Of a stretch of DNA of 64,000 nt, positions 35,901 to 46,800 are shown in pieces. The translations under genes and the position numbers were made by a program. The notes below the pieces were generated by a model. That model worked only from the letters and a program-made list of their open reading frames with translations, was not told the DNA's origin and did not search any database. The DNA is from Lampris incognitus. Taxonomy: Eukaryota > Chordata > Actinopteri > Lampriformes > Lampridae. Every line of letters starts with the position of its first letter. Position 1 is the stretch's first letter. Where the stretch lies: NCBI RefSeq assembly GCF_029633865.1, contig NC_079219.1:59110608-59174607 (forward strand), given 5' to 3'.

Positions 35901-38900
35901 CACACTCCAACCTTACTACCGATGTCCCCTCACCCTCCGCCTGCACTGGCTGCACCTCCTCCTGAGATGGAACGCCCCTCTCATCATTGTGAGTCTCACA
36001 CTGAGCTTTCCCGACTAGCCTGAAATATATGAAAGTCAATGAGGATCAGCAAGGTAAACTATGTCTCTCCTGATGTCCCTCCTTCCCTCTGTAGTGGTGC
36101 CGGCTGACTGGTTCAGTAACACCGACTCTCTTAAGGAGAGCTTCCGCATTGCCAGCAATCTAGACTGGGCTAACATAGACCTCTCCAGTCACCCAGGTCT
36201 GTGCTGTTTACCTCAGTCATCATCTGAAATAATGACCACTTGGAAGGAAAATGCACCTACAATGGCACATTGCACGCCAGGACAGTAGGGCTAGAAGTGG
36301 TTAATGTATTGTTGCAGTAGCCAACAAGTTTTACAAAATAGCAACATTTTTGAGGATGGCATCATCTACATTCACAGGGTCTGATGTTAAATCCCTTGTG
36401 CTTATATTTAGGGGGTTACACACAAAAACCCAGTTCAACAAACAAAGACAGGAAAAATTCAACCATCAGGCAGTGCTGTCACGAATCGCCATAAAACTGG
36501 TTCCAAATGACTTATGCCCCTTTTCCACTACATGGTACCGGCTCGGCTCCGACTCACAGAGTGTCGTTTTCCATTACCGTAACAGGACCCTTCAGTGTAG
36601 CTGGTCTGCATTGATTTTGGTACCCGCTCCAGAGTTTTTGGAACCTCAACAAAGGTGGCACCAGAAAAGTGGTTCCCAAAATGCCGGTACTCTCCAGTAA
36701 TGGAAAACGAAAAAGTCGAGTTGAGCCGGTACCATGTGGTGGAAAAGGGGCATTAGTTGGATTCTAAACTGTAACAACATGATGTGCACCCTCACTCTTG
36801 GTATAACTGTAAGCTAATGGGATGGCGGACACTGGGGATTTGAAACAGCCTGTTCATCAGTTCAGAAACTGAACGCCTACTAGCGTAACCTCACCCTTGA
36901 TATTAAAGACCAGGACACTCGCACAGATGTTTTCAAATGAGTTGGCTTAGACCTCTTCTCAGGTCTGTCTGGGCATTTAGACACTGTTGGACTGACATCT
37001 CCTTGACTCTCCTGTGTTAGCGTTGTTGCACTTGTTAAGAAAGATGACTTACTCTATTGGTTCTTTTGAGCACACGGTACAAGCTGACCTCACCTTGTAC
37101 CATACATCACTCCACCCAACCTTGACTTTAGAAGTGGTCTAATCAGTTAAAGTAATAAAAAACAACCGTGGGTGTGTCCTGGGTCTTTAACAACTGTAAG
37201 GGAACTCAAATGGGAGCATGTCTATGTTCCTTCAACCCTATTTCATTGAACTTACCAAAACTTAACCTACCTTAAGCTGACTTAACGTCAAACTCTACCT
37301 AACCCTAACCTTAACTCAACGCTTACCTTAACCTTAGCCTCAACCTTAACTTGCAGCACGGTGGCCCAGTGGTTAGTAGCATTGTTGTCTCACGAGTCAC
37401 AGCAAGAAGGTCCTGGGTTCGAACCCCAGGCCATCCCAGGTCCTTTCTGTGTGGAATTTGCATGTTCTCCCCGTGTCTGCGTGGGATTCCTCCGGATGCC
37501 TCGGTTTCCTCCCACCATCAAAGACATGCATGTTAGGGTTAATACTCCTGTCTGTGCCCCTGACTGAGCCTTGGCAAGAAGAACTGGAGTTGGTCCCCTG
37601 GAGAGGCATGGCTACTGCCCACTGCTCCTAGCTACATGGCTGTCCACTGCTTCCAGTGGGCAGCTGTGTACAACCCGTTCAGCAGTTTAGAAGCCAAACA
37701 CCTATCAATGTATCCTCATACTTAATATTAACTACTGTAAGCTAATGGGTTGGCTGACACCGCTGACTCGAAACTGTCCACTCAGCAGGTCAGAAACCAA
37801 ATGCCTACTAGCAACCTTGGGCTACCAAACTGCAGCAAACACTGAGAGTGCTAACATGAGTATTTCACAGGGGTTATCACGTGGCCATCTTCCATCCCAG
37901 ATGTTTCGTTGAATTTAACCTGACACCCCCAGAGGCCTCAATAGAGAGTTCTGGCATCCCAGAGCCACCCCCTCCATACTAACACCCAACACCCTCCACC
38001 TTCCACTAACCAGCAAGAACAACATCTAAGAGCTACACCCCCAACTGAAGTGATTTCTTTTCATCCACAGCCACTGACATGCCCATTCCATTGTGTCAGT
38101 CAACTTCAACAGGGCTCATCTTAAAGAGCGGCCAAAAAACACCAAATTCTAAAAGAATTTTGATTAAAGGAAAACGCACCTACTACGAAACACTTCACGG
38201 CCAGGAAAATAGAGATAGTAGTAGTTATTTTGATAATCAGTTTTACAAAAATTGCAATATTTTTGAGGGTGGCAACATCCGTACTTCAGATAAATGCTGA
38301 GACATTTGATAAGTACTGACTAACGTATGTTTTTTTTTTTTCTTCTTCCATTTTTATTCAGTGCTTCATTTTGACCTTTCTTGTCATCTGGCCTTTGTTC
38401 CATTTGCAGACCTACTGGAGAGCATGCGCCAGGCAGAGCTCTGTGACTGGGCACTGGACCCGGCTCTCTTCACCTCCCTCTGTGATTCACTTAACCGCTT
38501 CTTCACCCAGAAGGGCATGATCGGCTCCTGCTCCGGAAATAACTCCCCACTGGCCCTCGGTCCCCACCCTTCTTTCCATGTCCCACCCTTCAGTCCATCT
38601 CTTACCCTGGCCAGCCTCACGCACCCCTCACCCCTCCCATATCCCACAGCAGTTGCCTCTTCCAATGGACAGCCCCCCAGGAGGTTCCTGCCCCCCCAGG
38701 GACAGAGGGCCCCTTTAACACAGACTGCTACTACCAGCGGTAAGACTCTGAGACAACTTTCAAAGAGAGCTCCTCCGTTTTATAAAACCTAAATGCAAAA
38801 CAAAAGGCAACTGTAAGAATCCGAAGGGTCACAAAGAAACCTGGAAGCTGTAGAGGAAGAAACGTGTAGAAAAAAAAATAACCTCGAAGTAAAAGTGTAA

Positions 38901-40846
38901 AAAAATGTTTACGAGGGGGCATCCGGGTGGCGTGGCGGTCAATTCTATTGCCTACCAACACGGGGATCGCCGGATCGAATCCCCGTGCTGTTTGGTCGGG
39001 GCGTCCCTACAGACACAATTGCCCGTGTCTGCGGGTGGGCAACCGGATGTGGGTATGTGTCCTGGTCGCTGCACTAGCGCCTCCTCTGGCCGGTCGGGGC
39101 GCCTTCTCAGAGAGGAGAGGAGAGGAGAGGAGAGGAGAGAAGGAGAGGGGAGGAGAGGAGAGAAGGAGAGGGGAGGAGAGGGGGAGGAGAGGGAGAGGGG
39201 AGGAGAGGAGGAGAGGGAGAGGGGAGGAGAGGAGGAGAGGGGAGAGGAGGAGGAGAGGAGAGGGGAGGAGAGGAGGAGAGGGGGAGAGGGGGAGAGGAGG
39301 AGGGGGGGAGGAGAGGGGGAGAGGAGAGAGGGGAGGGGAGGAATAGCGTGATCCTCCCACGCGCTATGTCCCCCTGGCGAAACCCCTCACCGTCAGGCGA
39401 AAATAAGCGGCTGGTGACCCCACGTGTATGGGTTATTCTCGTATTACGTCACATATCAGGTGACGGCAACACGTCCGCCATGTTGGAGGACAACGGCTCC
39501 ACTCCATAGGATACTGTGCTGCGCTCACTGCGCGATGCCGAGCGTTGTCTAAACAGTCAGAGTGACAGTTTGTCTCGAGGTTTGATTCCTGCAGATCAGC
39601 TGTCGCGGTTCCATATGTTACGGTGATGGAGGCCTGACAGCTTGGGCTGTAACCGTAGCTGGTTGGGAGTATGTGACCACCGTGGCGCATCGGCAAGAAT
39701 GCAAAGTTGTTATCTTCAAAGGTGTTTACTGACAAGTAGGCGTGTGTGTGTGTGTGTGTGGGGGGGGGGTTCTGAAATGAAACAATACAAAGTGATCATG
39801 AAAGCCGTTAGCTGCTAATCGTTAGCTCGGTGCCTCCCTACCAGTCGTTCACACTCGTAAGGACAGACAAGCTAACGAAGCAGCCAAGTTGGGTCAGTCA
39901 GAACAGCACAACTTACATTTCTCCGGACGCACAGGAGCGCAGCGGGTCTTCCGGGGGGACAGCAGGGGGCACTATAAACAAACTCTCCCTTAACTCCTAC
40001 GGTGATCAGGCTTCGCGGCGGCCTCACGCCGGCTTCCGGTCCGTCACTCAAACAGGTCCGACGTTCTCGTCGAAGCTAAAGGGAAGTTCCGCCCCGGCAA
40101 CGGAAGGCGGCAAAAATGGTGATACACACGCACACACACGCGCGCACACGCACACGCCCATTTGGAACCGTTCTAACATTTACAACGGTTAGTTTCCGCG
40201 CTGAGAACGAGAACTTCAGCGGGAACAGCGGTTGCTAAGGCCTCGCTGTCCTCCAACATGGCGGAGCTGTTCGGTGTCAATGGACAGGTCACGTGATTGA
40301 AGCCCATTGGAGGAGACGTGTGGTAGTGGCAGCCTGCAGCCCTCCCCGGCTCGGCAGAGCGGGTGGAGCAAGGAAGAGTGGGGTAATTGGCCACGTGCAA
40401 TTAATTGAGGGGGGGGGGAAACGTTAGTGTCCAAAATATTTGCCCATGCATTCCTTGCACTTAAGAGGAAACCCCTGGTGTTTTGCCCCCCCCCCCCAGT
40501 GGCAAAAAGAAAAGAAGCCCTTTCAGTGGCTGTTATTTGGTGAGTGTAATTGCCCCACTGGATTGCATGGCAGCTTGGTGTGCAGCATCCACCAGAGTTT
40601 GAACAAGGGTGCTGCCGCCTGTGGGACGAGCGGAGCAGCTCTCGAGTTAACAAGAGTTTTCCTGCAACTTATATCGCATGTAGCACACCAGTACACGTGC
40701 CCTTCTGAGTGTCTCTCTGTTCCTCTCTGCCAGTTGGGATCCAGCCTCCACCGATGGCACCCAGCCCACGTCCTCCATTAAAGCACCTCCGAGGCAACAG
40801 CGAGGAGATCCAAGATGACTTTGACTGGGATTCCCTGATCGTCTGA
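32963..40846 (+). CDS. Forkhead transcription factor of the FOXJ2/FOXJ3 class
   Basis: Nine coding exons (32963-33286, 34567-34641, 34795-34893, 34984-35142, 35248-35755, 35854-35988, 36095-36196, 38410-38739, 40734-40846) join to 614 residues. The N-terminus [12 protein letters not shown] is the FOXJ2/3 signature. The forkhead DNA-binding domain spans about residues 63-145, with [10 protein letters not shown], the recognition helix [10 protein letters not shown] (109-118) and KGSYWTMD. A seven-Glu run follows at about 157. Residues 190-400 are Pro/Ser/Ala-rich. The conserved C-terminal blocks are [17 protein letters not shown] and [17 protein letters not shown], then the end [14 protein letters not shown]. 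The family acts as nuclear activators. Some blocks look more like FOXJ3 ([12 protein letters not shown]), others like FOXJ2 ([12 protein letters not shown]), so no paralogue symbol is given. The start ATG matches the family N-terminus. Introns hold a Harbinger-like MITE, SINEs and a promoter-like insert. It converges on epn1. Confidence 0.93.
33287..34566. other. FOXJ-like intron 1 of the coding part
   Basis: It splits the forkhead domain between GRGWK and NSIRH, a position conserved in FOXJ2/3 genes as far as I recall. G-rich runs occur near 33724-33775. No repeat was assigned. Confidence 0.4.
36515..36752. mobile_element. PIF/Harbinger-like MITE, 238 bp
   Basis: Long inverted ends read TGCCCCTTTTCCACTACATG on the left and, complemented, TGCCCCTTTTCCACCACATG on the right, continuing GTACCGGCTC. 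TTA flanks both sides (36512-36514 and 36753-36755), the three-base duplication typical of Harbinger. No coding capacity. Confidence 0.8.
37240..37351 (+). repeat. Degenerate CCTTAA-rich (telomere-like) tract
   Basis: Repeated words ACCTTAA, ACCTAACCCTAACC and CTTAACCT over about 110 bases resemble a decayed CCCTAA-type array, but the units are irregular. Confidence 0.4.
37353..37690 (+). repeat. SINE family A head with a different tail
   Basis: The head (GCCCAGTGGTTAGTAGC, GGGTTCGAACCCC) and TTTGCATGTTCTCC match family A. After AAAGACATGCATG the sequence switches to GTTAATACTCCTGTCTGTGC and GGCAAGAAGAACTGGAGTTG. That tail is also found on minus at about 19640-19765 and 59055-59130, so this is a related subfamily with its own 3' end. 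Confidence 0.65.
38917..39432 (+). repeat. SINE family B, 5' part of a split copy, with GGAGA expansion
   Basis: The head GGGGGCATCCGGGTGGCGTG and GGATCGAATCCCCG open a family B copy. A purine-only GGAGA/GGAGAG expansion replaces the GGGGAGGGGGAACTG part at about 39110-39343. The body stops at CCACGTGTATGGG and resumes at 40311. Confidence 0.8.
39433..40310. mobile_element. 878-bp insert splitting the SINE, with inverted ends and promoter-like motifs
   Basis: The SINE sequence is continuous if 39433-40310 is removed. Near the ends, TCCGCCATGTTGGAGGACA at 39474 and its complement TGTCCTCCAACATGGCGGA ending at 40265 form an inverted pair (21 of 22 bases including the next CG). The interior is CpG-rich, with ETS-like CTTCCGG/CGGAAGG words, a TTACGTCA (CRE-like) near the left end and GTCACGTGAT near the right. 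It could be a DNA element or a mobilised promoter. No clear target-site duplication was found. Confidence 0.5.
40311..40428 (+). repeat. SINE family B, 3' part of the split copy
   Basis: It resumes at AGGAGACGTGTGGTAGTGGC and ends GGGGTAATTGGCCACGTGCA with a G/A tail, matching the end of the other family B copies. Confidence 0.75.
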
Positions 40847-40859
40847 CCACACAGCCAGC

Positions 40860-40972
40860 CGTCCATCATCCGCACCGCTTATCCTGCTCTCAGGGTCACG
40901 GGGATGCTGGAGCCTATCCCAGCAGTCACTGGGCGGCAGGCGGGGAGACACCCTGGACAGGCCGCCAGGCCA

Positions 40973-41063
<91 letters not shown>

Positions 41064-41222
41064 GACAAGTTAGTACAGTGATTCACCTGACCTACATGTC
41101 TTTGGACTGTGGGAGGAAACCGGAGCCCCCGGAGGAAACCCACGCAGACACGGGGAGAACATGCAAACTCCACACAGAGGACGACCTGGGACGACCCCCA
41201 CGGTTGGACTACCCCACCGGTG
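40860..41222 (-). repeat. SINE family A with very long (CA)n, head truncated
   Basis: It begins about 14 bases after the FOXJ-like stop codon, so it forms the start of the 3' UTR. The CA tract at 40977-41060 is about 84 bases. The tRNA-like head is missing beyond GGACTACCCC. Confidence 0.85.
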
Positions 41223-42395
41223 ATCAGACGGTGCATAAAAACACACTCATGACAGACGCATGACTCCACCCTCACATCTCTAACAGCCATGCCAGAAAAG
41301 CTTTGCAGCAGCTGCCTCGGGGTCACGCACTGAGGCCCACCTGAGAGGAAGTTGTAGTTTCAAGCACATCCTGTTTGGCTGAATGCTGTATTGCAAGGGT
41401 AGAATTGGGACGTTTTGTCTCTCGGTCCACATTTATCCACCGCTGTACGGTTTGTGGACATGTCCTTTCTTAAGACGGCGGAGGGGACTCTCTATCAGGA
41501 CCTTTAAGTTCACGTTAGCAGAGAACAAAGTGCAGGTGTATTCTGGACACGCTCCCCTGCACCTCCGAGGTTCTGGGACTCCGTTTCTGCTGTACACGAC
41601 AGGACATTTGACCGAGGAGAGTGACCCCATCGGAGGGACGATACCTCACTGGGATCTGGAAAACCTCAAAACCTACAGGGCGGGACATGAAACAAGCCAA
41701 CACAACATCCTTTTGTGTGTTTTTTTTTTATTTCATAAATTTCCTTTTTTCCATTTTACTTTTCAAATGTGAATGTTCACAGTTAACACCACACAAAATT
41801 TAATCTTACCCGATAAAAGAGATATTTTCTTCTTGTTGATATAAAATAAATTCATCAAACTAAATTAAAAGAACAGCATGGAGCATGTCATCAAGTCCCC
41901 ATTTTTTTTTTCATTCATTGAAATAATTGTCTTTTTTTTGTGAAGAAGCATCTGTTGCCCTCCCTCCCAGCGGGGGAAGGAGGGGTGGGAAAAAAGCAGG
42001 GAGTCGTGCGCTGGGACGCCTGTACGCCAGGGATCCTGTACGAAAGAGTGTCGAAAAAGAAAAAATACTTCCGATTCAGGTGAAATAAGATTGGCAGAGA
42101 AATGTGTGAGCTTTGCAGATACCTCATTTGAAACCCCAACATTACATAGCGTTGAACAAAGTGATCAAAAAAAAAAAAAAACCCCAGATGTAGTATGTAG
42201 CTCGGAGTCACTGAAAACAGCTGGGCCGTAGGAGGAATAGTGGCCAGATGTTGCTGCGCAGGCATTTTGTGCTCTTGCATTCTCTCAAACTCACAAATCA
42301 GCACTTGTGTTCATTCACGTAGCGATACACACTCACGCCTACACACAAACACACACCCGATACACACCCCGTCTCTCCCCCATCAAACCATGGAC
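41223..42395. other. Convergent 3' region between the FOXJ-like gene and epn1
   Basis: Probably the 3' UTR of the forkhead gene. AATAAA occurs at about 41846 on plus (GATATAAAATAAATTC). Homopolymer T and A runs lie at 41722-41730 and 42168-42180. A 129-codon open frame at 41383-41772 shows no domain. Confidence 0.4.
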
Positions 42396-43032
42396 CAGTG
42401 GCGGCTGGCCAGTACGGGGCGCTGGGTGCCGCCCCCTTCAAATATGAAGAGATGAAAATCTACTTAAACATGTTAAATATAATGTAGTTGTGTAATGCAA
42501 ATAATGATGAAATAAAAGTGTTGTCAGTCTGTGAGCGCCTGTCAGCAGCCATTAAATACTGGTTCAAATGGTATTTGGTTGGTTCCTGTCTGAATACATA
42601 TACTTCCTGTCTGAATACATATACTTCCTGGGTGAGGGGCGCCGGCCAAACCATACCTTATGTAAGCCCTCAAACTTGTGGCGAGCAGGTGACCTGAGGC
42701 TGCTGTCTGATTGGTTTCTTCAGATTTTCCAGGGGGCGCTGTTCTGCGCCGCCCCAGACACTCCCACTTTTACTGGCAGTGAATTGGTATTGTTTTAATG
42801 TGTTTTGATCTAATGCGATTGGACAATTCTCGCGGCTGTCAATCATGTTCACACCCACCACCACGCCTCGTCACGACTGTCAATCATTCACCGTCTACCA
42901 ACCCTGATAACATCTATAGGCTACATTGTCCTTCTTAATAACTCTGACTGTGTGGACATTAAAGCTGCTGTCAGGTGGGCTGCAGCAAGGTAAACTGCCC
43001 CCCCCCAACATTTTTAGCACCAGCCGCCACTG
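42396..43032. mobile_element. Non-autonomous hAT-like element, copy 2
   Basis: Ends CAGTGGCGGCTGG and CCAGCCGCCACTG are inverted, and CCATGGAC / CCATGAAC flank it as an 8-bp duplication with one mismatch. The body matches the copy at 9147-9816, but two rather than three of the 21-bp internal units are present. Confidence 0.85.
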
Positions 43033-43084
43033 CCATGAACATCCCATCTTTCTATAGGACCTCTTTCACATACAGAAAAGACAT

Positions 43085-43090
43085 TTTATT
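43085..43090 (-). promoter_or_regulatory. Candidate epn1 poly(A) signal
   Basis: AATAAA on minus about 735 bases after the epn1 stop and just before the hAT-like element. Other A/T-rich candidates exist, so the assignment is tentative. Confidence 0.35.
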
Positions 43091-43823
43091 TAATGGTGTC
43101 ATTGCGCATGATTTTTTTTTTGTTTTTGTTCCCAAAAGTGGAAAAAATAAATTACATTTAACATTAAATTAAAAGTGAAATAGCTGAACAAATTGCCCGC
43201 ACTGTGCCTGACATGTTAACACAAGCATGTTGTTTTTCAGTTCAGATCTCAGTCCCGAGTTCGTTTATAAAATCATCCTTCATGCACTCGTTTCATTTCA
43301 GCGCTTCCTCGTTCTGCAGAGAGAAGAGGAACAGGGAGGTATGAGTCTGTTTCTGTTCAGTTTGTTAGTGGCTATGTCCCCTTTCCCTCTCTCTCTGTCG
43401 TCAGTGCCTCCGGTTTAAAATAGAGCGCAGTGACGCTACCGAGTCCGCCCGCTCTCACAGACCCACCTTCAGCCGAGGACTGAAACAAACAACTCACAAC
43501 ATGTACAACACAACAGAACAGAATTAAAAACTAAATAAATAGATCTCTATCTTTCACCCAGCCCCCCCCCCCCCCGCCCCCCCGTGTTGAAATGAAAGGA
43601 ACTAAATAATATGTGGGGGGAAAAAAATTAAATCTTCTGAGCAGAAAGAAATTAAATTGTAATGCTTTGAGACAAGAAACGAAAATAAATTTTGATTTTC
43701 GCTTTTCTTTAAATATAGAGATGTACACACATTTCTTTTTGGACACATAAATTGTTTGTGTTGAAGGAGGACAGATCAGGGTTGGGGGTGGAACCAGGCT
43801 TGGGAAGTGGTGTGGACACTCCC

Positions 43824-46800
43824 TCAGAGAAGAAAAGGATTGGTGCTCGCTCCTGTCGTTCCTCCACCCCCCACTGACCCTCCTGCCCCCAAAGCACCTC
43901 CAGTTCCAGTGGGGCCCCCCAAAATCAGCTGAGGTGGTGGTGCTCCGCCAGGCCCCATGAAAAGAGCCGAGCCTGGGGGAGCCATAGGCGAAAGCCCGCT
44001 GTAGGGCATTCCCATGGGGCTGGCCTGCATCACGCCCAGGCCCATTCCTGGAGCTCCCATACTCACGCCCATTGACCCCATGCCCATTCCGGGGGGTGCC
44101 ATGCCCAGCATGGGGTTGGGCGGTACCGGGCTGGTGCGGAGGCTGCTCAGGCCCAGTGATGAGGGCTGAGGCGAGATGGAGGTCATGGGGGCAGCCACGC
44201 CAAACGGGTTGGAGGAAGCAGGCGGTGTTGGAGAAACTCCCCTACTGGAGATGGCACTGCCTGGAGTCACCGCCATGCCGGGGGCAGGAGACGAGCCTGG
44301 GGGGGGGGGAAAGGGTCAGTTAGGCTATGAGGCAAAAACTTTCCCACATTGTTACTTGAGTTCATTTGTAATGACGTAATTGAGAGCATGTGACTTTTCC
44401 CCAGGAGAAACACACAACTTGGACATTGTTTTAGTGCTGTTTGTGTGGAGATGTTGACTGACTTCCAGCTGAAAGGTTTTCCCTGACCAAGTTTTTACAT
44501 TTTTGAAATCGTACTTTCTAGCTGCAGTGCACACTGGACTAGCAGTACTCTTCCTCAGGTTGCTGTGCTCACAGTGTGTAGACACACTAGGAGTCATAGC
44601 CTTCTTCTTGGTGTCAAGATCATTTAGAAACCTTTGATTTTTAAGACCAGAATTAAAATGACATTTTGGAAGTATTCCTCACTAAGCTTCAGCTTCAGCC
44701 CTACGCCACTAGCATCAGACTGCCAAGTAGTTCATCAACCTGATAAAGTTATGCATCACTGATGTTAACCATCTTGGTTTAAGTGGGTTTTTTTTTTTTT
44801 TCCTCCATTTTCTCTCTAATCGTATCTGGCCAATCACTCCACTCTTCTGAGCCGTCCCGGTCGCTGCCCCCCCCCGTGCCAATCCGGGGAGAACTGCAGA
44901 CTACCACATGACTCCTCCGATACATGTGGAGTCGCCAGCCGCTTCTTTTCACCTGACAGTGAGGAGTTTCACCAGGGGGGCACAGCGCGTGGGAGGATCA
45001 CGCTATTCTCCCCAGTTCCCCCTCCCCTCTGAACAGGCGCCCCGACCGACCAGAGGCAGCATGAATGCAGTGACCAGGACACATACCCACATCCGGCTTC
45101 CCACCCGCAGACACGGCCAATTGTGTCTGTAGGGACGCCTGACCAAGCTGGCGGTAACACAGGGATTCGAACCGGTGATCCCCGTGTTGGTAGACAATGG
45201 AATAGACCGCTACGCTACCCGGACGCCCCCCCCCTTTTTTTTTAACTTAGTTTTTATTTCAATTTCACAACTTATACAACCAAATTCACAATTTTTCCTG
45301 CTGTTTTTTCCATTTTTTCAGCTCTACCTACACTACCGTTCAAAAGTTTGGGATCACCCAAACAATTTCGTGTTTTCCATGAAAAGTCACACTTATTCAC
45401 CACCATATGTTGTGAAATGAATAGAAAATAGAGTCAAGACATTGACAAGGTTAGAAATAATGATTTGTATTTGAAATAAGATTTTTTTTACATCAAACTT
45501 TGCTTTCGTCAAAGAATCCTCCATTTGCAGCAATTACAGCATTGCAGACCTTTGGCATTCTAGCTGTTAATTTGTTGAGGTAATCTGGAGAAATTGCACC
45601 CCACGCTTCCAGAAGCAGCTCCCACAAGTTGGATTGGTTGGATGGGCACTTCTTTGAGCAGATTGAGTTTCTGGAGCATCACATTTGTGGGGTCAATTAA
45701 ACGCTCAAAATGGCCAGAAAAAGAGAACTTTCATCTGAAACTCGACAGTCTATTCTTGTTCTTAGAAATGAAGGCTATTCCATGCGAGAAATTGCTAAGA
45801 AATTGAAGATTTCCTACACCGGTGTGTACTACTCCCTTCAGAGGACAGCACAAACAGGCTCTAACAGGTACTATTTAATGAAGATGCCAGTTGGGGACCT
45901 GTGAGGCGTCTGTTTCTCAAACTAGAGACTCTAATGTACTTATCTTCTTGCTCAGTTGTGCAACGCGGCCTCCCACTTCTTTTTCTACTCTGGTTAGAGC
46001 CTGTTTGTGCTGTCCTCTGAAGGGAGTAGTACACACCGGTGTAGGAAATCTTCAATTTCTTAGCAATTTCTCGCATGGAATAGCCTTCATTTCTAAGAAC
46101 AAGAATAGACTGTCGAGTTTCAGATGAAAGTTCTCTTTTTCTGGCCATTTTGAGCGTTTAATTGACCCCACAAATGTGATGCTCCAGAAACTCAATCTGC
46201 TCAAAGAAGTGCCCATCCAACCAATCCAACTTGTGGGAGCTGCTTCTGGAAGCGTGGGGTGCAATTTCTCCAGATTACCTCAACAAATTAACAGCTAGAA
46301 TGCCAAAGGTCTGCAATGCTGTAATTGCTGCAAATGGAGGATTCTTTGACGAAAGCAAAGTTTGATGTAAAAAAAATCTTATTTCAAATACAAATCATTA
46401 TTTCTAACCTTGTCAATGTCTTGACTCTATTTTCTATTCATTTCACAACATATGGTGGTGAATAAGTGTGACTTTACATGGAAAACACAAAATTGTTTGG
46501 GTGATCCCAAACTTTTGAACGGTAGTGTATATGGTTTACAGATAATTCAACAAAAGGGAACAAATACAAATAAACAAATAAATAAATAACCAAAAAAAAA
46601 AAACAAAAAAAAACAAACAAAAACAAAAAAAACCCAAAACCCCCCCCCCCCGCTTTACTTCAGCTTGAGGTGTTAGCTGTAATAGCGGTATAAATTAAAG
46701 ACATGAATAAATATATTTAAAAAAAAGGGAAAGGAGGGGTCAGGGTCAGGGAGGGGAGTTGTGTACGGGTGCGAGTAGTGGTATGGCTGTGTGTATATGC

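Noticed and set aside
37240-37351. Interstitial telomere
   Set aside because: Units are too irregular to call a true TTAGGG array; kept only as a telomere-like tract.
39830-40192. 120-codon plus open frame in the SINE-splitting insert
   Set aside because: Its end runs into CA repeats and its composition follows the CpG-rich DNA; no family resemblance.
41383-41772. 129-codon open frame after the forkhead gene
   Set aside because: No domain, no splice context and no resemblance to known families; more likely 3' UTR.
45710-46148. Two identical short helix-turn-helix proteins on opposite strands as host genes
   Set aside because: They are the two arms of the palindromic Tc1 element.
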